Origin: Diacronema lutheri
Taxonomy: Eukaryota > Haptophyta > Pavlovophyceae > Pavlovales > Pavlovaceae
DNA length: 64,000 nt
Assembly: GCA_019448385.1 (NCBI GenBank)
Contig: JAGTXO010000007.1
Span: forward strand, 744,001 to 808,000
Reading direction: 5' to 3'
The notes beneath the pieces were generated by a model. It searched no databases. It saw nothing but the letters and a program-made list of their open reading frames with translations, and was not told where the DNA came from. This document shows, one piece after another, positions 19,701 through 30,938 of the stretch (the stretch's first letter is position 1; every line of letters begins with the position of its first letter). A program made the translations under genes and the position numbers.

Positions 19701-20909
19701 GACGACCGCATCGCGCGAGCGCGTGCTCGCCGCTGCGCACGCGCGGCGCGCTGCACGTCGCGTGGCGCGAGCCTCAGCTGCGCGCCACCGCTCGCCACGC
19801 GCGCGCGGCGCAGCACCGTGGCTGTGCTCGTCGTCTCGCGCGGCGCGCGGAGCGGCGCGCCCGATTGGCATGGCGCGCACCGACGCTCACCCACCTGCTA
19901 TGCGCGGCGTGCCACACGCAGCGCCGATCTGGGGGCCTCTTTTTGGCCGGGCGAGCACGGCGCGCCACATGGGCGCACGGTCGCTCGGCTCGCGCCGTGG
20001 CGCGCACGCAGCGCACGAGCGACGGAGCGACCTGCGCAAATGGTAGCACACTTTTGCGCTTAGTAGGTCCATACTCCTCCCCCCCGCCCCCTTTCCCCCC
20101 CCGCAGTCCCCACCTGCCGCCTCGCGTCCGTGCCTCTCCCGGAATCGTCGGATTCACCTTCTCCCTCATCTTGTGTGAACACGAATCGGCTTCCTTGTCT
20201 CCCAGTGACTCGCCGTCTGCCTCTAGGCTTAGCTCGGTGCGCGGCGTGCGCTACCTGTGCAGCGCAATCGCCAGCAGCGCGCCGCCTCACAGCTCGTGCA
20301 TGCTGACAAGCTGTCGCTGTGCGCTCGAAGGCATGACGACTGTACGCTCGCCGTGGCGATGCCGCGCAAAGACGTACGCAGGGGTCGGCGCCTCGTCGTC
20401 TCACGATCGCCTTTTCACAAGACGTGGTTTACTCACGCGCACTTGGACACCTTGGACGACGGCGCAACGTCCGCAACAAGCATGTGTGCGCGGCTGTGCG
20501 TGTTCATCCGGGTGATCGTGAATTCCGTCGTGGCCAGCATGTCGCTGCGCGTGAACTTCCTTGCGCAGTCCTGCACGATGTGGGCTGCTCGTGCTGGTCG
20601 TGCTTCTCCCACGGTAGCGGCACGCAAGGGCCTTGCCTGGCCAGAGGCAGTGTGGGCCATGCGGCATGCAGCAAGCAGCGCGCGACCGTGAGGCACCGAG
20701 GGCTGCATCGCGATCTTGACCGTGACTTTTGAAGACAGCTTTCCCGGTGTTTTCGACGCGGTTTCGCAACAGACTTCTTCTTGGCGTGCCCTGCCCCGGC
20801 CAACATGGGGGCCGACGCTGGCGCTCGCAAAATGCTACGTGCTTTGGACGATGCGAGGCCCGCCCGTCCTCATTGCCGCTCACGCGCCTGCGATGATGCG
20901 CTCGCCCAT
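16711..20909 (+). repeat. unit L (C-Y1-C-X, 4199 bp)
   Basis: C 16,711-17,686, Y1 17,687-18,971, C 18,972-19,979 and X 19,980-20,909. The C before Y has GTCGCGTCTGCC; the C after Y has GTCGCGTTTGCC. Confidence 0.92.
18293..18616 (-). CDS. possible 107-codon terminal exon in Y module (unknown protein)
   Basis: The minus-strand frame is open after a possible acceptor (CGTAG|GGCGCG) at 18,616 to a TAG at 18,295-18,293, with an internal ATG at 18,571. The predicted peptide runs GAKTALPVRVKIKTTMLRS..., then a helical stretch around SAAQLAKDKAASEMHASARA and a beta-like end (GRLTLTFSTPPVNFNLP, HYLKCEQRDRKTRIFN). I do not recognise it. The ATG-to-stop parts of the other copies are 22,492-22,770, 32,521-32,799, 36,720-36,998, 46,755-47,033, 50,954-51,232 and 55,151-55,429. 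The diverged Y7 copy keeps the frame open with four amino-acid changes in 92 and several silent ones, while a 2-base deletion lies just past the stop. That is mild support for past coding. No upstream exon or promoter is identified. Confidence 0.35.
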   Translation of the reverse strand, partial: GAKTALPVRVKIKTTMLRSLPNTLRAGGRQMTTSAAQLAKDKAASEMHASARAFVDEALTEGAGRLTLTFSTPPVNFNLPHYLKCEQRDRKTRIFNITPGQLSCTKA

Positions 20910-23900
20910 GCCGGCGTTCGCGCTCGCGGCAGGACGGCGCACCGTCGCGTCTGCCCGCTCGGTCGCACGTCGGAGCGGGCGCGAGCGCGTCGCGCCGCAC
21001 GGGTGCGCGTACGCCGTCGTGAGCGCTGCCTGTCGGGCTCGACGGGTTTGCTGGGCTGCGTCTCGAGCGGTCCGCTCCCGTTCTGGCGGCTGGCTGCGCG
21101 CGCGTCGAAGCACGCGCGCACAGCCGCTCTCGCGCTGCGCGCGTCCGGCCTTGCCGGCGATGGCGCGCAACGCCGCGCCGATCGAGCCGCGCCGAGCTGC
21201 GCCGTCGCCTCGCGCGGCGCATGGTGCGCATGGCGTTGGCGAAGGCGGCGGCTCGCGTCTGTGCGCTCGAGCCGCCCGCGGATGCATACGGCGCGCGTGT
21301 GGCGCGCCGCTCGCATCGCCGCGCGCCGCGGGCGCGAGCTTCATCGCGCTGTGCGAGCGCTGCGCGCGAGACACGTGGCCGCGGGCCGGGCCGGGCGCTC
21401 GAGCTCGTGCGCGCGCGTTGTGCCCGCTGCGTGCACGCGCCGTGGACTGGTGCTCGTACTGCCGGCGGCGCGTGTCGCCGTGCGCCTCGCCCGACGGCGC
21501 GAGAGGTGACGGCGAGAAGTGTGCGGCGTTGGCATGCACGGTCGTGTCGGTGCCTGCGCGGAGCGTGCGGTGCGCGCGCAGCTTCGCGCGCCACCGCGTC
21601 GACGCTCCCGGCTCCATCGGCCTGTTGGACGCACGGATGCGGACGACCGCATCGCGCGAGCGCGTGCTCGCCGCTGCGCACGCGCGGCGCGCTGCACGTC
21701 GCGTGGCGCGAGCCTCAGCTGCGCGCCACCGCTCGCCACGCGCGCGCGGCGCACGGAGCGGCGCGCCCGATTGGCATGGCACACACCGACGCTCAGCGTT
21801 TTGCGTTGCGCGGCATGCCACACGCAGCGCCGATCTGGGGCCCTCTTTTCGGCCGGGCGAGCACGGCGCGCCACACGGGCGCACGTTCGCGCACACTGAG
21901 GTTGACACGGCGAGTGCGAGATTTGGTGCGCCTTGCGATCTTCTAGGCAATGCAGTGGAGCCCGCGAACGATACGCCCCCGGCAGAGGGAATGCGCTGGA
22001 AAACCGTGGTAGAGGTGGTGCGGGCGGGGGAGGGGGCGGGCAGTCGGCAGTCCGTGTGTGCATCACCTGCTCTCTGCGTCTGCCGAGAGACTGTGCGCGC
22101 CCGGTTGAGTCCGCACTGACCGGCTCAGGCTCGCGGCATGTGCAGCGATCCAATCATTGGGCGAGCGGCGTGCGCGCAGAGCTGACGTGGCGCGCGCTTC
22201 TGAGCGCGCGCACGCGTCAGCAAGGTCAACATTGCGACTGCAGATTATGTCGATGAAGAAGATTATGAAGGTGCACGGTCATCAGCCGGAGCGTCGCTTG
22301 GAGCATGGCGCGTACGTCTGATGGGAGCCATGCGCTTCGCACGCGCGCGTACGACGCTAAAGCACTGCGCGTGCGAACTGCGAAGGCATGATAAAGCCGC
22401 GCCCGCCGCGACGAAGCGGCCTTTTGACCGACGGTAGCGTCGGGCCGCGTCGTCGTCTCGCGAAGCGGCGCGATCGAGCGTTGGTGCACACCTATGCCTT
22501 TGTGCAGCTCAGCTGCCCCGGCGTGATGTTGAAAATGCGGGTCTTACGGTCGCGTTGCTCGCACTTCAGGTAGTGCGGGAGGTTGAAGTTGACGGGCGGC
22601 GTGCTGAACGTCAACGTGAGCCTGCCGGCCCCCTCAGTGAGCGCCTCGTCGACGAAGGCGCGCGCACTCGCGTGCATCTCCGATGCTGCCTTGTCCTTGG
22701 CCAACTGGGCGGCCGAAGTCGTCATCTGGCGTCCGCCGGCACGCAGCGTGTTTGGAAGCGAGCGCAGCATCGTGGTCTTGATCTTGACCCGGACGGGGAG
22801 CGCGGTTTTCGCGCCCTACGGCCGTTTCCTCCCTACTGTACACTCGCGGGCGTGCCCTCCTAGAGCAATGGCGACGGACTCGTTTGTGCTACCCACCCTG
22901 CACCTGGTGGCATCACAGCGCGGCGCGGCCCGTGTTGGGCTGCTGACGCAGCTCTTGCGGCCGTGCGCGGCCGCGCGCAACGGTGCACCACCTCGGGATG
23001 CCAAATGCCACCGCGCGTGCGCGCGCGCGGCCGGTTGCATGCGCGACACGCTGCTGCGTGCTTTGAGCGACGCGTGAATCACGGTGCCGCGTGGACCACA
23101 GCGCTCTTCGCCGCGCACGCGCCGTCGCCGGATGCGCGCAGCATCCATGGCGTTTTGCGCACGCCATGGTGCCGGTGTTCGCGCTCGCGGCAGGACGGCG
23201 CACCGTCGCGTTTGCCCGCTCGGTCGCACGTCGGAGCGGGCGCGAGCGCGTCGCGCACGGGTGCGCGTACGCCGTCGTGAGCGCCGCCTGTCGGGCTCGA
23301 CGGGTTTGCTGGGCTGCGTCTCGCGCGGCCCGCTCCCGTTCTGGCGGCTGGCTGCGCGCGCGTCGAAGCACGCGCGCACAGCCGCTCTCGCGCTGCGCGC
23401 GTCCGGCCTTGCCGGCGATGGCGCGCAACGCCGCGCCGATCGAGCCGCGCCGAGCTGCGCCGTCGCCTCGCGCGGCGCATGGTGCGCATGGCGTTGGCGA
23501 AGGCGGCGGCTCGCGTCTGTGCGCTCGAGCCGCCCGCGGATGCACACGGCGCGCGTGTGGCGCGCCGCTCGCATCGCCGCGCGCCGCGGGCGCGAGCTTC
23601 ATCGCGCTGTGCGAGCGTTGCGCGCGAGACACGTGGCCGCGGGCCGGGCCGGGCGCTCGAGCTCGTGCGCGCGCGTTGTGCCCGCTGCGTGCACGCGCCG
23701 TGGACTGGTGCTCGTACTGCCGGCGGCGCGTGTCGCCGTGCGCCTCGCCCGACGGCGCGAGAGGTGACGGCGAGAAGTGTGCGGCGTTGGCATGCACGGT
23801 CGTGTCGGTGCCTGCGCGGAGCGTGCGGTGCGCGCGCAGCTTCGCGCGCCACCGCGTCGACGCTCCCGGCTCCATCGGCCTGTTGGACGCACGGATGCGG

Positions 23901-24276
23901 ACGACCGCATCGCGCGAGCGCGTGCTCGCCGCTGCGCACGCGCGGCGCGCTGCACGTCGCGTGGCGCGAGCCTCAGCTGCGCGCCACCGCTCGCCACGCG
24001 CGCGCGGCGCAGCACCGTGGCTGTGCTCGTCGTCTCGCGCGGCGCGCGGAGCGGCGCGCCCGATTGGCATGGCGCGCACCGACGCTCACCCACCTGCTAT
24101 GCGCGGCGTGCCACACGCAGCGCCGATCTGGGGGCCTCTTTTTGGCCGGGCGAGCACGGCGCGCCACATGGGCGCACGGTCGCTCGGCTCGCGCCGTGGC
24201 GCGCACGCAGCGCACGAGCGACGGAGCGACCTGCGCAAATGGTAGCACACTTTTGCGCTTAGTAGGTCCATACTCC

Positions 24277-24309
<33 letters not shown>

Positions 24310-25115
24310 CAGTCCCCACCTGCCGCCTCGCGTCCGTGCCTCTCCCGGAATCGTCGGATTCACCTTCTCCCTCATCTTGTGTGAACACGAATCGGCTTCC
24401 TTGTCTCCCAGTGACTCGCCGTCTGCCTCTAGGCTTGGCTCGGTGCGCGGCGTGCGCTACCTGTGCAGCGCAATCGCCAGCAGCGCGCCGCCTCACAGCT
24501 CGTGCATGCTGACAAGCTGTCGCTGTGCGCTCGAAGGCATGACGACTGTACGCTCGCCGTGGCGATGCCGCGCAAAGACGTACGCAGGGGTCGGCGCCTC
24601 GTCGTCTCACGATCGCCTTTTCACAAGACGTGGTTTACTCACGCGCACTTGGACACCTTGGACGACGGCGCAACGTCCGCAACAAGCATGTGTGCGCGGC
24701 TGTGCGTGTTCATCCGGGTGATCGTGAATTCCGTCGTGGCCAGCATGTCGCTGCGCGTGAACTTCCTTGCGCAGTCCTGCACGATGTGGGCTGCTCGTGC
24801 TGGTCGTGCTTCTCCCACGGTAGCGGCACGCAAGGGCCTTGCCTGGCCAGAGGCAGTGTGGGCCATGCGGCATGCAGCAAGCAGCGCGCGACCGTGAGGC
24901 ACCGAGGGCTGCATCGCGATCTTGACCGTGACTTTTGAAGACAGCTTTCCCGGTGTTTTCGACGCGGTTTCGCAACAGACTTCTTCTTGGCGTGCCCTGC
25001 CCCGGCCAACATGGGGGCCGACGCTGGCGCTCGCAAAATGCTACGTGCTTTGGACGATGCGAGGCCCGCCCGTCCTCATTGCCGCTCACGCGCCTGCGAT
25101 GATGCGCTCGCCCAT
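20910..25115 (+). repeat. unit L (C-Y2-C-X, 4206 bp)
   Basis: Y2 is 21,886-23,170. It carries the GTCGTCTCGCGAAG variant, found only in the second L of each higher-order copy (and in Y7). The X poly-C tract is expanded. Confidence 0.92.
24278..24308 (+). repeat. expanded poly-C tract (31 C) in X
   Basis: Pure C run in the last X of higher-order copy 0, at the same phase as the expanded tract near 38.5 kb. Confidence 0.9.
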
Positions 25116-27056
25116 GCCGGCGTTCGCGCTCGCGGCAGGACGGCGCACCGTCGCGTTTGCCCGCTCGGTCGCACGTCGGAGCGGGCGCGAGCGCGTCGCG
25201 CCGCACGGGTGCGCGTACGCCGTCGTGAGCGCCGCCTGTCGGGCTCGACGGGTTTGCTGGGCTGCGTCTCGAGCGGTCCGCTCCCGTTCTGGCGGCTGGC
25301 TGCGCGCGCGTCGAAGCACGCGCGCACAGCCGCTCTCGCGCTGCGCGCGTCCGGCCTTGCCGGCGATGGCGCGCAACGCCGCGCCGATCGAGCCGCGCCG
25401 AGCTGCGCCATCGCCTCGCGCGGCGCATGGTGCGCATGGCGTTGGCGAAGGCGGCGGCTCGCGTCTGTGCGCTCGAGCCGCCCGCGGATGCATACGGCGC
25501 GCGTGTGGCGCGCCGCTCGCATCGCCGCGCGCCGCGGGCGCGAGCTTCATCGCGCTGTGCGAGCGCTGCGCGCGAGACACGTGGCCGCGGGCCGGGCCGG
25601 GCGCTCGAGCTCGTGCGCGCGCGTTGTGCCCGCTGCGTGCACGCGCCGTGGACTGGTGCTCGTACTGCCGGCGGCGCGTGTCGCCGTGCGCCTCGCCCGA
25701 CGGCGCGAGAGGTGACGGCGAGAAGTGTGCGGCGTTGGCATGCACGGTCGTGTCGGTGCCTGCGCGGAGCGTGCGGTGCGCGCGCAGCTTCGCGCGCCAC
25801 CGCGTCGACGCTCCCGGCTCCATCGGCCTGTTGGACGCACGGATGCGGACGACCGCATCGCGCGAGCGCGTGCTCGCCGCTGCGCACGCGCGGCGCGCTG
25901 CACGTCGCGTGGCGCGAGCCTCAGCTGCGCGCCACCGCTCGCCACGCGCGCGCGGCGCAGCACCGTGGCTGTGCTCGTCGTCTCGCGCGGCGCGCGGAGC
26001 GGCGCGCCCGATTGGCATGGCGCGCACCGACGCTCACCCACCTGCTATGCGCGGCGTGCCACACGCAGCGCCGACCTGGGGGCCTCTTTTTGGCCGGGCG
26101 AGCACGGCGCGCCACATGGGCGCACGGTCGCTCGGCTCGCGCCGTGGCGCGCACGCAGCGCACGAGCGACGGAGCGACCTGCGCAAATGGTAGCACACTT
26201 TTGCGCTTAGTAGGTCCATACTCCTCCCCCCCGCCCCCTTTCCCCCCCCGCAGTCCCCACCTGCCGCCTCGCGTCCGTGCCTCTCCCGGAATCGTCGGAT
26301 TCACCTTCTCCCTCATCTTGTGTGAACACGAATCGGCTTCCTTGTCTCCCAGTGACTCGCCGTCTGCCTCTAGGCTTAGCTCGGTGCGCGGCGTGCGCTA
26401 CCTGTGCAGCGCAATCGCCAGCAGCGCGCCGCCTCACAGCTCGTGCATGCTGACAAGCTGTCGCTGTGCGCTCGAAGGCATGACGACTGTACGCTCGCCG
26501 TGGCGATGCCGCGCAAAGACGTACGCAGGGGTCGGCGCCTCGTCGTCTCACGATCGCCTTTTCACAAGACGTGGTTTACTCACGCGCACTTGGACACCTT
26601 GGACGACGGCGCAACGTCCGCAACAAGCATGTGTGCGCGGCTGTGCGTGTTCATCCGGGTGATCGTGAATTCCGTCGTGGCCAGCATGTCGCTGCGCGTG
26701 AACTTCCTTGCGCAGTCCTGCACGATGTGGGCTGCTCGTGCTGGTCGTGCTTCTCCCACGGTAGCGGCACGCAAGGGCCTTGCCTGGCCAGAGGCAGTGT
26801 GGGCCATGCGGCATGCAGCAAGCAGCGCGCGACCGTGAGGCACCGAGGGCTGCATCGCGATCTTGACCGTGACTTTTGAAGACAGCTTTCCCGGTGTTTT
26901 CGACGCGGTTTCGCAACAGACTTCTTCTTGGCGTGCCCTGCCCCGGCCAACATGGGGGCCGACGCTGGCGCTCGCAAAATGCTACGTGCTTTGGACGATG
27001 CGAGGCCCGCCCGTCCTCATTGCCGCTCACGCGCCTGCGATGATGCGCTCGCCCAT
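25116..27056 (+). repeat. unit S (C-X, 1941 bp)
   Basis: First S of higher-order copy 1. It has the CGCCATCGCCTCG variant near 25,407. Confidence 0.92.
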
Positions 27057-28997
27057 GCCGGCGTTCGCGCTCGCGGCAGGACGGCGCACCGTCGCGTTTG
27101 CCCGCTCGGTCGCACGTCGGAGCGGGCGCGAGCGCGTCGCGCCGCACGGGTGCGCGTACGCCGTCGTGAGCGCCGCCTGTCGGGCTCGACGGGTTTGCTG
27201 GGCTGCGTCTCGAGCGGTCCGCTCCCGTTCTGGCGGCTGGCTGCGCGCGCGTCGAAGCACGCGCGCACAGCCGCTCTCGCGCTGCGCGCGTCCGGCCTTG
27301 CCGGCGATGGCGCGCAACGCCGCGCCGATCGAGCCGCGCCGAGCTGCGCCGTCGCCTCGCGCGGCGCATGGTGCGCATGGCGTTGGCGAAGGCGGCGGCT
27401 CGCGTCTGTGCGCTCGAGCCGCCCGCGGATGCATACGGCGCGCGTGTGGCGCGCCGCTCGCATCGCCGCGCGCCGCGGGCGCGAGCTTCATCGCGCTGTG
27501 CGAGCGCTGCGCGCGAGACACGTGGCCGCGGGCCGGGCCGGGCGCTCGAGCTCGTGCGCGCGCGTTGTGCCCGCTGCGTGCACGCGCCGTGGACTGGTGC
27601 TCGTACTGCCGGCGGCGCGTGTCGCCGTGCGCCTCGCCCGACGGCGCGAGAGGTGACGGCGAGAAGTGTGCGGCGTTGGCATGCACGGTCGTGTCGGTGC
27701 CTGCGCGGAGCGTGCGGTGCGCGCGCAGCTTCGCGCGCCACCGCGTCGACGCTCCCGGCTCCATCGGCCTGTTGGACGCACGGATGCGGACGACCGCATC
27801 GCGCGAGCGCGTGCTCGCCGCTGCGCACGCGCGGCGCGCTGCACGTCGCGTGGCGCGAGCCTCAGCTGCGCGCCACCGCTCGCCACGCGCGCGCGGCGCA
27901 GCACCGTGGCTGTGCTCGTCGTCTCGCGCGGCGCGCGGAGCGGCGCGCCCGATTGGCATGGCGCGCACCGACGCTCACCCACCTGCTATGCGCGGCGTGC
28001 CACACGCAGCGCCGACCTGGGGGCCTCTTTTTGGCCGGGCGAGCACGGCGCGCCACATGGGCGCACGGTCGCTCGGCTCGCGCCGTGGCGCGCACGCAGC
28101 GCACGAGCGACGGAGCGACCTGCGCAAATGGTAGCACACTTTTGCGCTTAGTAGGTCCATACTCCTCCCCCCCGCCCCCTTTCCCCCCCCGCAGTCCCCA
28201 CCTGCCGCCTCGCGTCCGTGCCTCTCCCGGAATCGTCGGATTCACCTTCTCCCTCATCTTGTGTGAACACGAATCGGCTTCCTTGTCTCCCAGTGACTCG
28301 CCGTCTGCCTCTAGGCTTGGCTCGGTGCGCGGCGTGCGCTACCTGTGCAGCGCAATCGCCAGCAGCGCGCCGCCTCACAGCTCGTGCATGCTGACAAGCT
28401 GTCGCTGTGCGCTCGAAGGCATGACGACTGTACGCTCGCCGTGGCGATGCCGCGCAAAGACGTACGCAGGGGTCGGCGCCTCGTCGTCTCACGATCGCCT
28501 TTTCACAAGACGTGGTTTACTCACGCGCACTTGGACACCTTGGACGACGGCGCAACGTCCGCAACAAGCATGTGTGCGCGGCTGTGCGTGTTCATCCGGG
28601 TGATCGTGAATTCCGTCGTGGCCAGCATGTCGCTGCGCGTGAACTTCCTTGCGCAGTCCTGCACGATGTGGGCTGCTCGTGCTGGTCGTGCTTCTCCCAC
28701 GGTAGCGGCACGCAAGGGCCTTGCCTGGCCAGAGGCAGTGTGGGCCATGCGGCATGCAGCAAGCAGCGCGCGACCGTGAGGCACCGAGGGCTGCATCGCG
28801 ATCTTGACCGTGACTTTTGAAGACAGCTTTCCCGGTGTTTTCGACGCGGTTTCGCAACAGACTACTTCTTGGCGTGCCCTGCCCCGGCCAACATGGGGGC
28901 CGACGCTGGCGCTCGCAAAATGCTACGTGCTTTGGACGATGCGAGGCCCGCCCGTCCTCATTGCCGCTCACGCGCCTGCGATGATGCGCTCGCCCAT
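27057..28997 (+). repeat. unit S (C-X, 1941 bp)
   Basis: Second S of copy 1. It has CAGACTACTTC near 28,858, as at 14,632 one period earlier. Confidence 0.92.
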
Positions 28998-30938
28998 GCC
29001 GGCGTTCGCGCTCGCGGCAGGACGGCGCACCGTCGCGTTTGCCCGCTCGGTCGCACGTCGGAGCGGGCGCGAGCGCGTCGCGCCGCACGGGTGCGCGTAC
29101 GCCGTCGTGAGCGCCGCCTGTCGGGCTCGACGGGTTTGCTGGGCTGCGTCTCGAGCGGTCCGCTCCCGTTCTGGCGGCTGGCTGCGCGCGCGTCGAAGCA
29201 CGCGCGCACAGCCGCTCTCGCGCTGCGCGCGTCCGGCCTTGCCGGCGATGGCGCGCAACGCCGCGCCGATCGAGCCGCGCCGAGCTGCGCCGTCGCCTCG
29301 CGCGGCGCATGGTGCGCATGGCGTTGGCGAAGGCTGCGGCTCGCGTCTGTGCGCTCGAGCCGCCCGCGGATGCATACGGCGCGCGTGTGGCGCGCCGCTC
29401 GCATCGCCGCGCGCCGCGGGCGCGAGCTTCATCGCGCTGTGCGAGCGCTGCGCGCGAGACACGTGGCCGCGGGCCGGGCCGGGCGCTCGAGCTCGTGCGC
29501 GCGCGTTGTGCCCGCTGCGTGCACGCGCCGTGGACTGGTGCTCGTACTGCCGGCGGCGCGTGTCGCCGTGCGCCTCGCCCGACGGCGCGAGAGGTGACGG
29601 CGAGAAGTGTGCGGCGTTGGCATGCACGGTCGTGTCGGTGCCTGCGCGGAGCGTGCGGTGCGCGCGCAGCTTCGCGCGCCACCGCGTCGACGCTCCCGGC
29701 TCCATCGGCCTGTTGGACGCACGGATGCGGACGACCGCATCGCGCGAGCGCGTGCTCGCCGCTGCGCACGCGCGGCGCGCTGCACGTCGCGTGGCGCGAG
29801 CCTCAGCTGCGCGCCACCGCTCGCCACGCGCGCGCGGCGCAGCACCGTGGCTGTGCTCGTCGTCTCGCGCGGCGCGCGGAGCGGCGCGCCCGATTGGCAT
29901 GGCGCGCACCGACGCTCACCCACCTGCTATGCGCGGCGTGCCACACGCAGCGCCGATCTGGGGGCCTCTTTTTGGCCGGGCGAGCACGGCGCGCCACATG
30001 GGCGCACGGTCGCTCGGCTCGCGCCGTGGCGCGCACGCAGCGCACGAGCGACGGAGCGACCTGCGCAAATGGTAGCACACTTTTGCGCTTAGTAGGTCCA
30101 TACTCCTCCCCCCCGCCCCCTTTCCCCCCCCGCAGTCCCCACCTGCCGCCTCGCGTCCGTGCCTCTCCCGGAATCGTCGGATTCACCTTCTCCCTCATCT
30201 TGTGTGAACACGAATCGGCTTCCTTGTCTCCCAGTGACTCGCCGTCTGCCTCTAGGCTTAGCTCGGTGCGCGGCGTGCGCTACCTGTGCAGCGCAATCGC
30301 CAGCAGCGCGCCGCCTCACAGCTCGTGCATGCTGACAAGCTGTCGCTGTGCGCTCGAAGGCATGACGACTGTACGCTCGCCGTGGCGATGCCGCGCAAAG
30401 ACGTACGCAGGGGTCGGCGCCTCGTCGTCTCACGATCGCCTTTTCACAAGACGTGGTTTACTCACGCGCACTTGGACACCTTGGACGACGGCGCAACGTC
30501 CGCAACAAGCATGTGTGCGCGGCTGTGCGTGTTCATCCGGGTGATCGTGAATTCCGTCGTGGCCAGCATGTCGCTGCGCGTGAACTTCCTTGCGCAGTCC
30601 TGCACGATGTGGGCTGCTCGTGCTGGTCGTGCTTCTCCCACGGTAGCGGCACGCAAGGGCCTTGCCTGGCCAGAGGCAGTGTGGGCCATGCGGCATGCAG
30701 CAAGCAGCGCGCGACCGTGAGGCACCGAGGGCTGCATCGCGATCTTGACCGTGACTTTTGAAGACAGCTTTCCCGGTGTTTTCGACGCGGTTTCGCAACA
30801 GACTTCTTCTTGGCGTGCCCTGCCCCGGCCAACATGGGGGCCGACGCTGGCGCTCGCAAAATGCTACGTGCTTTGGACGATGCGAGGCCCGCCCGTCCTC
30901 ATTGCCGCTCACGCGCCTGCGATGATGCGCTCGCCCAT
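28998..30938 (+). repeat. unit S (C-X, 1941 bp)
   Basis: Third S of copy 1. It carries a private GGCTGCGG change near 29,334. Confidence 0.92.

Larger units (their letters stand above)
11476..25115 (+). repeat. higher-order repeat copy 0 (left-truncated, S'SSLL)
   Basis: The first unit enters within C, at GTGTGCGGCGTTGGC; the other four units are complete. The truncated unit shares the CCTCAACTG variant (near 11,674) with only one other unit, the first S of copy 2 (near 40,153), which fixes its phase. Confidence 0.9.
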
